Below are positions 43,545 through 54,063 of a stretch of DNA of 64,000 bases, piece by piece. Positions within the stretch are counted from its first letter, which is position 1; the number at the start of each line of letters is the position of its first letter. The translations under genes were made by a program, and so were the position numbers. Below the pieces are notes generated by a model. That model did not search any database and was not told the origin of the DNA. It was given only the letters and a program-made list of their open reading frames with translations. Origin of the DNA: CAYPNP01 sp964412195 (GTDB taxonomy: Bacteria > Acidobacteriota > JAAYUB01); the NCBI GenBank assembly GCA_964412195.1, contig CAYPNP010000001.1, forward strand, positions 248,001 through 312,000, written 5' to 3'.

Positions 43545-44456
43545 TCACTTCCGGCCGGTGGCTACGCGCAGGATGTTCTTGCTCACGTAGACGGCCATCA
43601 TCGGATTGGCTGCCAGGCGTCGCTTGCAGTAGCTGATGGCGTACTTCCACTGTTCGGCGAATGGGACGTAGAGCCGCATGCGGATCCCTTTGGCCACAAG
43701 CTCGTCCTGCAGGGCCTGCCGGGGGACGCCCATAAGCATCTGGACTTCGAAGCGGTCGTTGCCCATGCCGAGGCGCGCGGCGATCTTCATGGCGTCCCGA
43801 ATGACCCACTCTTCGTGGGTGGCGATCTCCGGGTAGTGCCCTTCCTGGAGCAGCAACTCCACGTGCTCCAAGAGTTTCTTCTTCATGTCGGTCTTGTTCT
43901 GCAGGGCGATGTCCGCCGGCTCGTTGTAGATGCCGATGCAGATGCGGATCTTCGCCTGCAGGCCTCGAAGGCTCTTGATGTCGTCGGTGGTTCGGAAGAG
44001 GCGGGACTGAAGTACGGTGCCCACGTTGGGATACTTCGCCTTGAGCGCCCGGTAGATCTCTAGGGTCATATCGGTAACGGTGTGGTCCTCCATGTCGATC
44101 GTGACCTCGAGGTCATGGGTGGCCGCCCGCTGGACCAACTTCTCAATAATCTGCTGACAGTGGTCTTTGCCCCGGTGGCTCCCCAGTTGGGTCGGTTTCA
44201 GGGACACCGAAGCATAGGGTTGGCGCCCCAGCTGGTCGATCAGCTTCTCGTAGATCTCTACGGTGTATTGGACCTCTGTGTCATCCTCGAGCTCCTCTCC
44301 CAGCAGGTCGATGGTGGAACAGACTTTCCGGGTGTCCCATGATCTCTTGGCGCAATCGAGTGCCGCCTGGATGCTGTCGCCCGCTACGTATGGCGCGGCG
44401 AAGATCTTGACCAGCGGTCCGGGGGTCATGTTGATGATCGCCCGTTTCAGGTCCAT
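43545..44456 (-). CDS. Proline dehydrogenase (monofunctional)
   Basis: A 303-aa FAD enzyme oxidising proline to pyrroline-5-carboxylate, PutA/PRODH barrel family. Visible motifs are ASVSLKPTQLG, TIDMEDHTVTD, VLQSRLFRTTDD, FEVQMLMGVPR and RLYVPFAEQWKYAISYCKRR; the two C-terminal Arg pairs bind the proline carboxylate. The C-terminal P5C dehydrogenase domain of bifunctional PutA is absent. ATG 44456 follows AGGAGATTC. An AT-rich promoter zone lies upstream. Confidence 0.92.
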   Translation of the reverse strand: MDLKRAIINMTPGPLVKIFAAPYVAGDSIQAALDCAKRSWDTRKVCSTIDLLGEELEDDTEVQYTVEIYEKLIDQLGRQPYASVSLKPTQLGSHRGKDHCQQIIEKLVQRAATHDLEVTIDMEDHTVTDMTLEIYRALKAKYPNVGTVLQSRLFRTTDDIKSLRGLQAKIRICIGIYNEPADIALQNKTDMKKKLLEHVELLLQEGHYPEIATHEEWVIRDAMKIAARLGMGNDRFEVQMLMGVPRQALQDELVAKGIRMRLYVPFAEQWKYAISYCKRRLAANPMMAVYVSKNILRVATGRK

Positions 44457-44870
44457 ATGAATCTCCTGTGGCGTAAAAATGGTTTAAATTCAAATGCATA
44501 TTTAAATATTTTTTAAAACAATCCGCAAGCGCAAATTCGAGGAGTGCCATCTTCGAATCAGATCGATCCTGAATTGTGAATGTTGGGTGCCCTGAATTGA
44601 TTGGGCGGGTGCGATTCCGGCGGTGCGGCCCGGATGTCGAGGATCGCGCAGCTTGGGTGTCCTGGATTCTGGATCCAGGGATGCCAATCTGGTTGTCCAG
44701 GAGTGAACACGATTGTTGGGTGTTCCGAATTCTCAATAGTTGGCTGTCCCAAAGTCTCAATCAAGAGGGTGTCCAGCAATGCTAAGTCTCAATCAATTGG
44801 GTGTCCGAAATCTCCCAGAGTCCATCCTGGGGCCCATGGAATCCTGCACCGGCCCGCGCCGGGGAGTGGA
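44457..44870. repeat. Gene-free spacer with AT-rich promoter zone and TTGGGTGTCC array
   Basis: The first 70 bases are very AT-rich (ATATTTAAATAT-like palindrome near 44495-44510) and probably hold the proline dehydrogenase promoter. TTGGGTGTCC or one-base variants occur at 44583, 44653, 44716, 44740, 44765 and 44797, all in plus orientation, most of them near GAATTC-like or TCTCAAT segments. The array is the inverted counterpart of that at 34056-34341. Confidence 0.75.
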
Positions 44871-44901
44871 AATAAAAACGCCCTGGCGGGAGCCAGGGCG
44901 T
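44871..44901 (-). terminator. Terminator of pnp
   Basis: ACGCCCTGGC (44878-44887) and GCCAGGGCGT (44892-44901) form a perfect 10-bp stem; on the minus strand the stem is followed by TTTTATTTCC. Confidence 0.88.
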
Positions 44902-44963
44902 GTCGCATTCGTTCTGCAGAGTGGGTTTTTTGCGTGACCTCCACCGATCTCAGCGGTCTCCGC

Positions 44964-47159
<2,196 letters not shown>

Positions 47160-47268
47160 AAACAGTCCTCCAAATTCAGTAGGTCCCGGTCCGGCTCGGG
47201 CAGTGGTTCGCGCGCTCCGCTTCAGGAGCGGGGCGGCCGGCCGTGGATCCGGGTGCGATAAAGTGCGA

Positions 47269-47294
47269 ACGGCCGGTAGAGCGCCACCGGCCGT
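47269..47294 (-). promoter_or_regulatory. Intergenic hairpin between rpsO and pnp
   Basis: ACGGCCGGT (47269-47277) and ACCGGCCGT (47286-47294) form a perfect 9-bp stem with an 8-base loop and no T-run. In E. coli the rpsO-pnp spacer carries an RNase III-cleaved hairpin that controls pnp mRNA; this stem is placed similarly. Confidence 0.6.
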
Positions 47295-47340
47295 GATGAT
47301 TCCAGTGAAGATTGCGGTGAGGGAGGTGTCAACGTGGTGG

Positions 47341-47610
47341 TTATTTCCTCAGCCCGAGCTCGCCGATGAGCTTGCGGTAGCGTTCGATGTCCGTCTGGCG
47401 CAGGTACTCCAGCAGCCGCTTGCGCTGGCCGACGATCCGGAGCAGGCCGCGGCGGGAATGATGGTCGCTGGCGTGCGTCTTGAAGTGATCGTTGAGCTCG
47501 TTGATCCGCTGGGTCAGCAGGGCCACCTGAACCTCGGTCGATCCCACGTCCTTGGTATGGCGCTGGAAGCGGCGCATGATTTCCTGCTTGTTGTCCTTCG
47601 ATAAAGTCAC
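47341..47610 (-). CDS. rpsO: 30S ribosomal protein S15
   Basis: An 89-aa primary 16S rRNA-binding protein. Motifs are DVGSTEVQVALLTQRINELN, FKTHASDHHSRRGLL and VGQRKRLLEYL. The start is GTG 47610 (VTLSKDNKQEI) with AGGAGG seven bases upstream, giving the canonical 89 residues; an ATG at 47637 precedes the ribosome site. Confidence 0.97.
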   Translation of the reverse strand: MTLSKDNKQEIMRRFQRHTKDVGSTEVQVALLTQRINELNDHFKTHASDHHSRRGLLRIVGQRKRLLEYLRQTDIERYRKLIGELGLRK

Positions 47611-47768
47611 GACCGGTCCTCCTCGAGGCGTATTCAAAAGAACGCATAAGCTACCACGGGGAATCCCTTTTGTAAAGCGAAATTTTGCGTGTAAAATCCA
47701 TGCCGGGCCGCGGGCCGGAAGGGGCCGGGGACGGGATCTCCCTGAGGCGGACCGGAAAGGATTGTACC

Positions 47769-49220
47769 ATGAAACGGCTGGAAGACCGGATCTTCGAGGC
47801 GCTGCGGGAGGAGGGGGGCGCTGCTGCCGCGGACGAGCTGGCGCGCCGGTTCCTCGGCGTGGCGGCCGGGGGGCGCGCCGCCGCCCGGATCGTCGAGACG
47901 GCGCTGGCCCGGGACCGCCGCTTCCGGCAGGGTCCCGAAGGTTGGGAGGCGGCCCTGGCCCCTGCGGCGGCGCAGGCCCTGTCCGAGTGCCCCTGGCGCG
48001 TGCTGCTGGCCGACTCCAACCAGGCCGGCCCCGGGACCGTGCGGGTGCTGGCGGTGGCCGAGTTCCAGCCGGGGGATGCGGGTTCGTTCGCCGCGGCCGG
48101 CTATGTGACCGGGCCGGCCGACGCCGCCCGTGAAACCGTGGCGCAACTGGAGGCCGCCGCGGCCGACCTGCCGGTCCAGGCCCTGACCGACCTCAAGCTG
48201 CTGCGGCTCCTGGACGACCTGCTCGCCCGCCCGGGTCTGTTCCTGCGCGGATTGCGCGGGCGCGATCTTGGCGCCCTGCTCCAGGCGGCCGAGGAGACCG
48301 GCACGGGCCTGCCGGAGCATTTCTATTCCCTCCAGGAGCTGGTCCGCTTGGTCTGGCCGGCGGGCCGTCCGTTCTCGGCCGAGGCGGCCTGGGACCACTT
48401 CCAGGTGCCCGTGCGGCGAGAGGAGCCGCTGCTGGCGGAGCTGGCTGCCCTGCCCGCGATGCTCCCGCGGCTGATCGAGGAGCTGGCTTTGGCGGGAGTG
48501 GAGCGGCTGGACGAGCTGCCGCCCCGGCTGGAAGAGCTCCACCGCCCGCTGGACCTCTCCCGATACGGCTTTGGCCGCGCCGACCTGGACGGCCTGCCCG
48601 AGGCGCCGGGGGTGTACACCCTCTCCGACGCGGCCGGTCGGGTGATCTACGTGGGGAAGAGCGTCAACCTGCGCCGCCGGGTCCAGGGGTATTTCCGCTG
48701 GCGGGCCGACGGGGATCCCAAACTCGAGCGGATCCAGGAGGAAACCTTCCGCCTGGCGGCGGAGCCGCTGGGATCGGACCTCGAAGCGCTCCTCGAGGAG
48801 GCGGAGCGGATCGCCCGGCTCCGGCCACCCATCAACGTGCAGCTGGAGGTCCATGAGGCACCCCGCGAGAAAGGGATCCAGGATCCGCTGGTGGTGCTCC
48901 TGCCCCACCGGGATGAGGGGCGGGCGGTCCTGTTCCTCCTGCATCCGGCGGGGAGTGTCCAGCGGCTGGCGCTGGACCAGCCGGCGGATCCGGTCGTGCT
49001 GGAAAGGTTCCTCGCCGCGGCCGAGCGCAACGAGCCGTTTCCCGGGGCGACGGCATATGGCGATAGGAGCTTCCCGCTGGCGCTGCGGTGGCTCCGCAAG
49101 AACAGCCACCGGCTGACATTTTTCCTTTACCATGACTTTCCGGGACGGGCAGATCTCGTGCGGGTCCTCCTGGCCGCCCTGGCGGAAGGGAAGTTCGCCG
49201 AGCGGCAGATCTTTCTCTGA
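47769..49220 (+). CDS. GIY-YIG nuclease domain protein with helix-turn-helix-like N-terminus
   Basis: A 483-aa protein. A GIY-YIG domain like that of UvrC lies at about residues 278-365: APGVYTLSD (281-287), VIYVGKSVNLRRRVQGYF (292-309) and the later Glu in GSDLEALLEEAERI. The first 60 residues (MKRLEDRIFEALREEGG...) look like a winged helix, and the middle resembles no family I know. The C-terminal 110 residues lack the UvrC RNase H and HhH domains. Related proteins in other bacteria fuse GIY-YIG to a DnaQ exonuclease; no exonuclease motif is seen here. Confidence 0.75.
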   Translation: MKRLEDRIFEALREEGGAAAADELARRFLGVAAGGRAAARIVETALARDRRFRQGPEGWEAALAPAAAQALSECPWRVLLADSNQAGPGTVRVLAVAEFQPGDAGSFAAAGYVTGPADAARETVAQLEAAAADLPVQALTDLKLLRLLDDLLARPGLFLRGLRGRDLGALLQAAEETGTGLPEHFYSLQELVRLVWPAGRPFSAEAAWDHFQVPVRREEPLLAELAALPAMLPRLIEELALAGVERLDELPPRLEELHRPLDLSRYGFGRADLDGLPEAPGVYTLSDAAGRVIYVGKSVNLRRRVQGYFRWRADGDPKLERIQEETFRLAAEPLGSDLEALLEEAERIARLRPPINVQLEVHEAPREKGIQDPLVVLLPHRDEGRAVLFLLHPAGSVQRLALDQPADPVVLERFLAAAERNEPFPGATAYGDRSFPLALRWLRKNSHRLTFFLYHDFPGRADLVRVLLAALAEGKFAERQIFL

Positions 49221-49289
49221 AACCGGTTTCCGCACCCGGCATCCAAACGGGCGCGTGACGTTTCCCATTCAACAACCCCATACACTTGA

Positions 49290-49315
49290 GGGCGCCCTCC
49301 ACGGCGCCCTTTTTT
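49290..49315 (+). terminator. Terminator of the GIY-YIG gene
   Basis: GGGCGCC (49290-49296) pairs with GGCGCCC (49303-49309), followed by TTTTTT. Confidence 0.88.
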
Positions 49316-49352
49316 CCTGTCCCGGGCCGCAGGACGGGCCTTTCCGCGCCCG

Positions 49353-49414
49353 TTACAAGTTCTTACATTTCCTTACAAAATACTGCGTCCTGCCTTAAGC
49401 CCCGATGGTACGAT
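49353..49414 (+). promoter_or_regulatory. Three phased TTACA repeats before an extended -10 promoter
   Basis: TTACAAGTTC, TTACATTTCC and TTACAAAATA lie in direct tandem at 49353, 49363 and 49373. TGGTACGAT at 49406-49414 is an extended -10 box; the -35 position (about 49386-49391) is poor. The repeats end about 9 bases before that -35 position, the layout of an activator-dependent promoter for the glycosyltransferase at 49470. Confidence 0.5.
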
Positions 49415-49469
49415 GCCGCCCGATTGATTCCCGGGGGAAGACCCCCATCTCGCGAGGAAAGGAAACGGT

Positions 49470-51062
49470 ATGCTGGAGCGCTTCTTCACGCAGGCGTTGC
49501 CCCCCGGCAGTTACGAGAAGTTCCTGGAGAGCGGCAACCTGTCGTTCCTCTACCGCCCGCAGCTCTTCGACATCCTGATCCTGCTGGCCTACATCCTGAT
49601 CCTGGCTCTGCTCAGCGCGTACGGTCTGCGCCGTTACTACTACCTCTACTGGTTCAAGAAATACCGCCACGTGCACCCCGAGCCCGCCGGCCGGTTCGCC
49701 GAGCTGCCCATGGTCACGGTGCAGCTGCCGATGTACAACGAGATGTACGTCGGCCCGCGCATCCTCAACGCCGCCTGCCAGCTCGATTACCCCAAGGACA
49801 AACTTCATATCCAGGTTCTGGACGACTCCACCGACGAGACGGTGGAGATCATGCAGAAGGCGGTCGACTACTGGCTCCAGCGCGGCTTCATGGTGGAGTA
49901 CATCCACCGGGTGAACCGCGGCGGCTTCAAGGCCGGCGCCATGCACAACGGCCTCCAGACCGCCAGGGGCGACATCATCGCCATCTTCGACGCCGACTTC
50001 GTCCCCAACGCCGACTTCCTCCAGCGCACCGTCCATTACTTCACCGATCCGGACGTCGGCATCGTGCAGACCCGCTGGGCCCACCTCAACGGCGACTACT
50101 CGCTGCTGACCCGCTGCCAGACCATTTTTCTGGACGGCCACTTCATGATGGAGAGCCTGCCGCGCGCCCGGGCGGGCCTGTTCGTCAACTTCAACGGCAC
50201 CGCCGGGCTGTGGCGCAAGCAGGCCATCGACTCGGCCGGCGGCTGGCACCATGACACCATCACCGAGGACCTCGACCTGAGCCTGCGGGCCCAGATGAAG
50301 GGCTGGAAGTTCGTCTACCTGCCCGAGATCGAGTGCCCGGCCGAGCTGCCGGTGGAGATGAACGCGTTCAAGAGCCAGCAGAACCGCTGGGCCAAGGGAT
50401 CCACCCAAGTCTGCCTGAAGCTGCTCGTGCCCATTCTGCGCTCCGACCTGCCGCGGCGGATCAAGACCGAGGTGTTCTTCCACCTGACCGCCAACTTCGC
50501 CTACCCGCTGATGATCCTGCTCCCGCTCATCCTGGTGCCGGCCATGATCGTCCGCTTCCACCAGGGGCTGGCGGAGATGCTGTTCATGGACCTGCCCATT
50601 TTCCTGGCCTCCACCGTGAGCGTGGCCCTGTTCTACATCCAGTCCCAGAAGGCGCTCTACCCCGACTGGCGCGAGCGGGTGCGCCTGCTGCCCTTCCTGA
50701 TGGCCCTCGGCATCGGCCTGTCCGTGACCAACGGCAAGGCGGTGATTGAGGCGCTGCTGGGCATCAAGTCCTCGTTTGTCCGCACGCCCAAATTCCACGT
50801 GACCACCCGCCGGGACAAGTGGTTCAGCAAGAAATATCGCGGCAAGCTCGGCTTCTGGCCGCTGCTGGAGATCGCCTTCGGCGTTTACTTCCTGTGGGTG
50901 ATCTTCTACAGCTTCGACATCGGCAACTACGGCGTGGTGCCCTTCCTGCTGCTCTTCCTGGTGGGCTACTTCTACACCGGGTTCTCCTCGCTGTTCCACA
51001 ACCTGCTGAAGTTCCCGCTCGTGGACATGGGCTGGCGCCGGCTGCGGGAGATGCTGGACTGA
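49470..51062 (+). CDS. Processive GT2 glycosyltransferase (cellulose synthase-like)
   Basis: A 530-aa inner-membrane enzyme. One N-terminal span (about residues 35-55) is followed by a cytoplasmic GT-A domain with the D,D,D,QxxRW set of processive synthases: DD118-119, DAD174-176, TED265-267 and QQNRW303-307. Further spans lie at about 330-350, 358-380, 400-418 and 450-500. It resembles CslA-type mannan/glucan synthases and bacterial exopolysaccharide synthases; the sugar is unknown. No PilZ domain or BcsB-like partner is adjacent. The ribosome site is GAGGAAAGG. Confidence 0.88.
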   Translation: MLERFFTQALPPGSYEKFLESGNLSFLYRPQLFDILILLAYILILALLSAYGLRRYYYLYWFKKYRHVHPEPAGRFAELPMVTVQLPMYNEMYVGPRILNAACQLDYPKDKLHIQVLDDSTDETVEIMQKAVDYWLQRGFMVEYIHRVNRGGFKAGAMHNGLQTARGDIIAIFDADFVPNADFLQRTVHYFTDPDVGIVQTRWAHLNGDYSLLTRCQTIFLDGHFMMESLPRARAGLFVNFNGTAGLWRKQAIDSAGGWHHDTITEDLDLSLRAQMKGWKFVYLPEIECPAELPVEMNAFKSQQNRWAKGSTQVCLKLLVPILRSDLPRRIKTEVFFHLTANFAYPLMILLPLILVPAMIVRFHQGLAEMLFMDLPIFLASTVSVALFYIQSQKALYPDWRERVRLLPFLMALGIGLSVTNGKAVIEALLGIKSSFVRTPKFHVTTRRDKWFSKKYRGKLGFWPLLEIAFGVYFLWVIFYSFDIGNYGVVPFLLLFLVGYFYTGFSSLFHNLLKFPLVDMGWRRLREMLD

Positions 51063-51093
51063 CGCCCCGCCGGCTATAAAATGATCCCCAACC

Positions 51094-51119
51094 ACCGGGC
51101 CCCGCGGCCCGGTTTTTTT
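51094..51119 (+). terminator. Terminator of the glycosyltransferase gene
   Basis: ACCGGGCC (51094-51101) and GGCCCGGT (51106-51113) form a perfect stem followed by TTTTTT. Confidence 0.9.
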
Positions 51120-51201
51120 ATTGCGGATTGCGGATTGGCAAACATGCCGGGTCCCGGCATGCTCGACCGGGGCAAACGGATTCCAATCCGCAATCCGCAA
51201 T
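51120..51201. repeat. Nested palindrome between convergent genes
   Basis: ATTGCGGATTGCGGATTGG (51120-51138) is perfectly inverted at 51183-51201. Within it CATGCCGGG-T-CCCGGCATG (51143-51161) is a second perfect palindrome. GCGGATTG units also occur in the inner arms of the elements at 31823 and 36416. Confidence 0.85.
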
Positions 51202-51218
51202 TCGCAATTGTGGGTCGG

Positions 51219-52925
51219 CTACTCTTCTGAAGGATTCTGGGGGAGGGCGGGGGCGACCCGGAGGGTGTGGGACTTCTGCAGCCGGACCCGCCCGGGGACG
51301 CCCTTGATCTTCTGCACGAACTTGCACCGCGTCCAGCGGACGTCGGCGGAGGGCTCCTTGCGGGCGCCGGAGTACCACGCGGCGACAGCGGCGGCCTCCC
51401 GCAGTTCCTCCAGCGGCGGGTCCTCCTTCCGACCCCACTGCAGGACCACGTGGGAGCCGGAGAAGTCCGCCGCATGGCACCAGATGTCGTTGGGGCGGCC
51501 GACGCGGAAACTCAAGTGGTCGTTGTCGGCGGCGCTCCGGCCCACCAGGATCGTTCGCCCTCCGCGGCTCAGGAAACGCCGCAGCCGGCGGTCCGTGGGG
51601 GGCGGTGCCGGGCCGGGGGCGGGCCTGGGGCGCCGGCTCTCGAGGGCCTGGGACGAGGCGGCCTCGAGCTCCGCGGGAGATCGGGCGGCGGCGACCGACG
51701 AGGTCAGGCCCTCGGTTTCGGCCAGCCGGCGCCGGGCGGTGGCCAGCCGCTCCGGCACCGCCCGGGCGGCCTGGCGGGCCTTGCGGTGGCGGCGGAAATA
51801 GACCTCCGCGTTTTCCGACAGGGACTTCAGGGGGTCCAGGGGGATCTGGATTGGCCGCTGTTCCGGGTCGTAGAGGTCCGCCAGTTCGATCGACGCGCCC
51901 CGGTAGCCGGTCCCGAGTCGGGACAAACCGGCGAGGATGATCTCTCCCAACTGCTTCAGCCGGTCCGCGTCTTCCGTGGCCGCCAGCTGGAGTTCCAGCG
52001 AGTGGATCTTGCCCGCGGCCCGGCGGGCCCGCTCCCCCAGGCGGCGGAGCAACTCCCCCTTCGTCTGATGGAAGGCCTGGTGCCGCAGGGTGTAATCCAG
52101 CCAGAGGGCCAGAAGCGGACCGAATTCGCGGGACTCCCGGCATTCCCAGCCGGTGGCGGACTGCAGCGGGAAGGAAGACAGCCGCACCTGGCGGGCGGGA
52201 TCCAGGGGGAAGTCTCCTTCCGGCCAGGAGACCGGGCTGTACAAGTAGAATCGGTCGGCCTCGCGGTAGGCCAGGTCACATATTTCCGCCGCCCGGGCCG
52301 CGACGGTTTCGGCGGGCGCCTCCTCCCCGGCGCGGGCCAGCGCTTCCTCGACCAGCGTCGGGCTCAGCCGGCGGACGGAGCGGACCAGGCGGGAGCGCCA
52401 CTCCGCGCGCGGGTACCCGGCCAGGAAGGGCGCGAGGGACTCCGGGAGCGGATCGATCCGGCCGGGGCGATTCTCCGGGAGGTGCTTCGCCGGGGGGCGG
52501 AGCAGCCGCTGGCGCAAGGCGCCGAGGGCGAACAGGACCGCGTCGTCGGGGCCGCACAGGTACAACGCGGGCGCGATGGGGCGGATCTCCGCCCGCAGGG
52601 AATGGACCATGCCGCCGGCGGCAAGGGAAAAAACGAGGACCCGGTCGTCGGGGATTTTCTCCACCGACACCAGCGTCGCTCCGGCGACGGCCGCGTCGAC
52701 GGGGGCGCAGGGCTGCCAATCGGCCGCGGCGGCCGGATCGGCCGGGCCGGCTGGGAGGCAAGCCGGGAAATGGGAGGTCAGGAGGAACAATAGGTCGGCG
52801 TCCGGGCCGGCCCAGCGGAGGCGCAGCCGGGTATGGCCGGCGGTCTCGGCCGCTCGCAGGCGCAGCCCGTGATACCGCCGGTGCAGTTCCCGGCTCCAGT
52901 GGTGGAGATGGAAATCCTCGAGCAA
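51219..52925 (-). CDS. rqcH: Rqc2/RqcH-type NFACT protein
   Basis: A 568-aa protein of the NFACT family (FbpA/Rqc2 homologues), which recruits tRNA-Ala to obstructed 50S subunits and adds C-terminal Ala tails. The NFACT-N region is followed by two long coiled-coil helices (about residues 270-400) and the C-terminal NFACT-R block TILVGRSAADNDHLSFRVGR with NDIWCHAADFSGSHVVLQ. The start is TTG 52925, just after the RDD gene stop and without a clear ribosome site, so it is probably coupled to that gene. It is convergent with the glycosyltransferase. Confidence 0.9.
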   Translation of the reverse strand: MLEDFHLHHWSRELHRRYHGLRLRAAETAGHTRLRLRWAGPDADLLFLLTSHFPACLPAGPADPAAAADWQPCAPVDAAVAGATLVSVEKIPDDRVLVFSLAAGGMVHSLRAEIRPIAPALYLCGPDDAVLFALGALRQRLLRPPAKHLPENRPGRIDPLPESLAPFLAGYPRAEWRSRLVRSVRRLSPTLVEEALARAGEEAPAETVAARAAEICDLAYREADRFYLYSPVSWPEGDFPLDPARQVRLSSFPLQSATGWECRESREFGPLLALWLDYTLRHQAFHQTKGELLRRLGERARRAAGKIHSLELQLAATEDADRLKQLGEIILAGLSRLGTGYRGASIELADLYDPEQRPIQIPLDPLKSLSENAEVYFRRHRKARQAARAVPERLATARRRLAETEGLTSSVAAARSPAELEAASSQALESRRPRPAPGPAPPPTDRRLRRFLSRGGRTILVGRSAADNDHLSFRVGRPNDIWCHAADFSGSHVVLQWGRKEDPPLEELREAAAVAAWYSGARKEPSADVRWTRCKFVQKIKGVPGRVRLQKSHTLRVAPALPQNPSEE

Positions 52926-52926
52926 A

Positions 52927-53991
52927 TCAGGCGACCCGGGCGATGTGGGAATCCGACAGGATGTCCTGCCAGCACTTTGCTTCCCGGTCGAAAATGCCCC
53001 AAATCAGGCCGATGCCCAGGCAGGCGATCGCCAGGACGTAGAAAGTCGTGCGCAGCAGGACCGCGCCGGGCGATCGGAGGCCCTCCTGCTGGAAGCGCAC
53101 TTCTAGGCCGACCAGGCCCATGCCGATGGTCCGCTGCCAGAGAAAGAGGAAGTAGAAGCTGTAGACGAACTGGCTCAGGAGCAGAAACACGACGAACAGC
53201 AGGCCCATGGACCGGGAGAAGAAGGGTTGCTGGGTCGAGAAGGAAACCAGGAAGAGCAACAGGAGCGACATCCCCAGGACCACCAGCAGGTCGATGAGGC
53301 CGGCCAGGGCCCGGCTGACCAGCACGGTGCGATCGCTGCGGGCGCGGGCCGGGGCCGGTTCCGGACGGGCCTTCTGGCGCTCGATCAGCTCGCCGAGGGG
53401 CAGAAAGAGGTCGTTCTTGGCGGCGGCCGGTTCGGGCGCGATGGTGATCTCCTCTTCCCACTGCCCGCCGCCGGGCCGGGGATTCTTGGCCAGGTCCAGC
53501 TCGTCGAAGGACGGCGAAGGGTGGGTCTCGATGGCGCGGAGTTCCTCTTCCAGGGTGACCTCGGAGTCCTTGAACAGCTGGCGGTGGGTGTCCGCCAGTT
53601 TCTCCTTCAGGTCGAGGCCCTTGGCGAGCGGGGCGGCGGGGGCGGGTTCCGGCGGTTTCGGCGCCGGCTTCTGGGGAAACTGCAGCTTGTCGCGGAGCTT
53701 CTCGTCCTGAAGCCCCTCCTTGACGAGGGGAGGCGCGAAACGCTGGCTGAGCTTGGCCTTCTGCTGGTCGAGCTCCTGGTCCGGCAGCGGCTCCCTGGAC
53801 AGGGTCTTGAGGTTCTGGAGGGTCTCCTGGAGCTCCTTCGCCTTGCGATGCTCCTCGACTTTTTTGGAGACCTCCTTCTTCCATTCCGGGGCGGCGGGAT
53901 CCTCGACCGGCTTCACCTCCGACTTTCCCCCCGGCTCCAGGTTGAACACCGACGGAAATTGCAGAAGGCGCTGATTCTCTTTGTTTTTCAT
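52927..53991 (-). CDS. RDD family membrane protein with long N-terminal extension
   Basis: A 354-aa protein. The C-terminal 140 residues form an RDD domain: VSRALAGLIDLLVV starts the first span, three spans follow, and WQRTIGMGLVGLEVRF is the second family block. The first 200 residues are charged and helical, with coiled-coil character and Pro/Ala linkers, and should be cytoplasmic. RDD proteins are often transporters or assembly factors, function unknown here. Two bases separate its stop from the TTG start of rqcH. Confidence 0.8.
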   Translation of the reverse strand: MKNKENQRLLQFPSVFNLEPGGKSEVKPVEDPAAPEWKKEVSKKVEEHRKAKELQETLQNLKTLSREPLPDQELDQQKAKLSQRFAPPLVKEGLQDEKLRDKLQFPQKPAPKPPEPAPAAPLAKGLDLKEKLADTHRQLFKDSEVTLEEELRAIETHPSPSFDELDLAKNPRPGGGQWEEEITIAPEPAAAKNDLFLPLGELIERQKARPEPAPARARSDRTVLVSRALAGLIDLLVVLGMSLLLLFLVSFSTQQPFFSRSMGLLFVVFLLLSQFVYSFYFLFLWQRTIGMGLVGLEVRFQQEGLRSPGAVLLRTTFYVLAIACLGIGLIWGIFDREAKCWQDILSDSHIARVA

Positions 53992-54063
53992 CGGCCGCCC
54001 ACGATCTCGTTGAAACTGGACTCAAATCCGCTAAAATGGTAGCAAATCGGACGGAGCGAATCA

